This document shows, piece after piece, positions 63,230-64,000 of a DNA stretch of 64,000 bases. The DNA comes from Rhizobium sp. BK376. GTDB lineage: Bacteria; Pseudomonadota; Alphaproteobacteria; Rhizobiales; Rhizobiaceae. The stretch is taken from NCBI RefSeq assembly GCF_004341625.1, contig NZ_SLZG01000001.1:434001-498000 (forward strand), written 5' to 3'. The notes beneath the pieces were generated by a model. The model ran no database searches, had not been told where the DNA came from, and saw only the letters and a program-made list of their open reading frames with translations. Position 1 is the stretch's first letter, and the number at the start of each line of letters is the position of its first letter. Position numbers and translations under genes: made by a program.

Positions 63230-63634
63230 TTAGTAATCGTCGCTCTTTTCCGGCGGAACAAGGCCTTCGATACCGGCAAGAAGCTCTTCTTCCGACATCT
63301 GATCGAAGGTGACCGCTTCCGGCTGGTCTTCGTCCGCATCGCTTTCGGTCGAAGCGACAGCGCCGGCAGCAGCAAGGCTTGCCGGATCGGGTTCCGGCTC
63401 GTCGACTTCGACATGCTTCTGCAGCGAATGGATCAAATCTTCCTTGAGATCGTCGGGAGAAAGCGTCTCTTCAGCGATTTCGCGCAGAGCAACGACCGGG
63501 TTCTTGTCGTTGTCGCGGTCGATGGTAATCGCAGCGCCCTGCGAAACGAGGCGGGCGCGATGGCTGGCGAGCAAAACGAGCTCGAACCGGTTCTCTACCT
63601 TATCAATGCAATCTTCTACTGTGACACGGGCCAT
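63230..63634 (-). CDS. rpoZ: RNA polymerase omega subunit
   Basis: The 134-residue protein has the omega signature [20 protein letters not shown] and [12 protein letters not shown], then [19 protein letters not shown] long acidic tail ([15 protein letters not shown], then the Asp/Glu-rich [10 protein letters not shown]) follows, as in other Rhizobiales. Omega helps assemble core polymerase, and in several bacteria the (p)ppGpp site involves it. It lies beside rsh, matching the common rpoZ-spoT pairing. Confidence 0.95.
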   Translation of the reverse strand: MARVTVEDCIDKVENRFELVLLASHRARLVSQGAAITIDRDNDKNPVVALREIAEETLSPDDLKEDLIHSLQKHVEVDEPEPDPASLAAAGAVASTESDADEDQPEAVTFDQMSEEELLAGIEGLVPPEKSDDY

Positions 63635-63945
63635 TGCCTGTCCTTTACGGTCATGATGTCTTCGACATGTCTGGAGTTAGCATGCCCGATACAATCAAAA
63701 GAAGGCAAATTCAAGTTTTTCCTGCCTCCCCCCTCCCAATTGCTTGTTCTTACGCTAAAATTCCTTATACAAAAACACGCATTCTACTTATGGTTGCTTG
63801 GAATATCCCGAATCGTGCCCTAAATCTCGTTTATATGAATGATTCATAAAGTAAGTGAATTATTCCGCGCCATCGCGCAAAGCTTTGTTTTGATTGCATT
63901 TTGGCGAAGGTAATTGCGTTTTTGATAACAATGGATAAGCAAGTG
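63635..63945. other. AT-rich divergent promoter region between rpoZ and the NYN gene
   Basis: No gene is supported. It has strongly AT-rich sequence in the right two thirds and a perfect inverted repeat ATGAAT-G-ATTCAT (63835-63847). It should carry promoters for rpoZ (minus) and the NYN-domain gene (plus). Confidence 0.45.
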
Positions 63946-64000
63946 ATGTTTGACCCACGCGAAAAAATTGCACTTTTCATAGATGGCGCCAATCTCTACG
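63946..64000 (+). CDS. Start of an NYN-domain (LabA/DUF88-like) protein, partial
   Basis: ATG 63946 begins MFDPREKIALFIDGANLY and the frame runs off the window. The IALFIDGANLY motif contains the first conserved Asp of NYN (PIN-like) nucleases. Another in-frame ATG at 63931 gives a five-residue longer start; neither has a strong ribosome-binding site. NYN proteins are metal-dependent RNases or RNA-binding factors. Confidence 0.78.
   Translation, partial: MFDPREKIALFIDGANLY

Overview
The window is a stretch of chromosome from an alphaproteobacterium of the Rhizobiales, most likely Rhizobium or a close relative. Three things point there. The gene neighbourhoods are rhizobial: surA-pdxA-ksgA; fabD-fabG-acpP-fabF-mltG-yicC-gmk; rpsF-rpsR-DUF2232-rplI; rpoZ-rsh-acpS-lepB-rnc-era-recO. 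Coding DNA is GC-rich with strong G/C third positions. A RIME-like intergenic palindrome of the kind scattered through Rhizobium genomes lies at 54335-54435. Coding density is high. I see no rRNA, tRNA, insertion sequence, prophage or CRISPR array.

Layout. 1-1916: end of surA, then pdxA and ksgA. 1929-8483 (minus): a fatty-acid synthesis and envelope cluster reading fabD, fabG, acpP, fabF, mltG, yicC, gmk. 8677-11740: an aldo/keto reductase converging on a sensory class III adenylate cyclase. 11900-14658: a ribosomal operon (S6, S18, DUF2232 membrane protein, L9) with a recognisable promoter, a long structured leader and a terminator. 14681-17892 (minus): an EmrAB-type efflux pair behind a MarR regulator. 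18239-28716: dnaB, alr, a LysE-type exporter, radA, cvpA, purF, an SDR, an isochorismatase-like hydrolase and cysS. 28719-31335: a vapBC toxin-antitoxin module whose reading continues with almost no gap into two GFA-family genes and a proline iminopeptidase, followed by cimA. 33149-43842: rarD, a LOG-family protein, a large LysM envelope protein, an Atm1-type ABC exporter, psd-pssA, a 50-codon gene, argO, SRAP, ynfA, NUDIX and a TIGR02301 protein. 43947-48001: two uncharacterised proteins, ygfZ-HD-phosphatase and mscS. 48096-50145 (minus): two paralogous EF-hand proteins flanking a Cu/Zn-type superoxide dismutase. 50789-54335: a PAS/GGDEF/EAL protein, an HD hydrolase and a MOSC protein. 54470-63634 (minus): recO, a receiver protein, a Crp/Fnr regulator, era-rnc-lepB, acpS, a DUF2062 protein, a 49-residue DUF3563 protein, the bifunctional (p)ppGpp enzyme and rpoZ. 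The right edge holds the start of an NYN-domain gene.

How genes work together. The fab cluster makes acyl chains on AcpP, and acpS at the other end of the window activates AcpP. psd and pssA form the two-step route to phosphatidylethanolamine. alr and mltG serve peptidoglycan. Stress and signalling functions recur: cAMP synthesis, c-di-GMP turnover, (p)ppGpp, a Crp/Fnr regulator, MscS and VapBC.

Most of the window is ordinary chromosome, and I found no clear novel defence or metabolic island. The least explained items are the EF-hand paralog pair with a shared TYGQY tail, the LysM protein with duplicated helical and Ig-like segments, a Crp/Fnr protein that keeps three of the four FNR cysteine positions, a structured leader before the EAL gene, a hairpin plus mini-ORF before cimA, and two very small genes (40837-40989 and 60569-60718).
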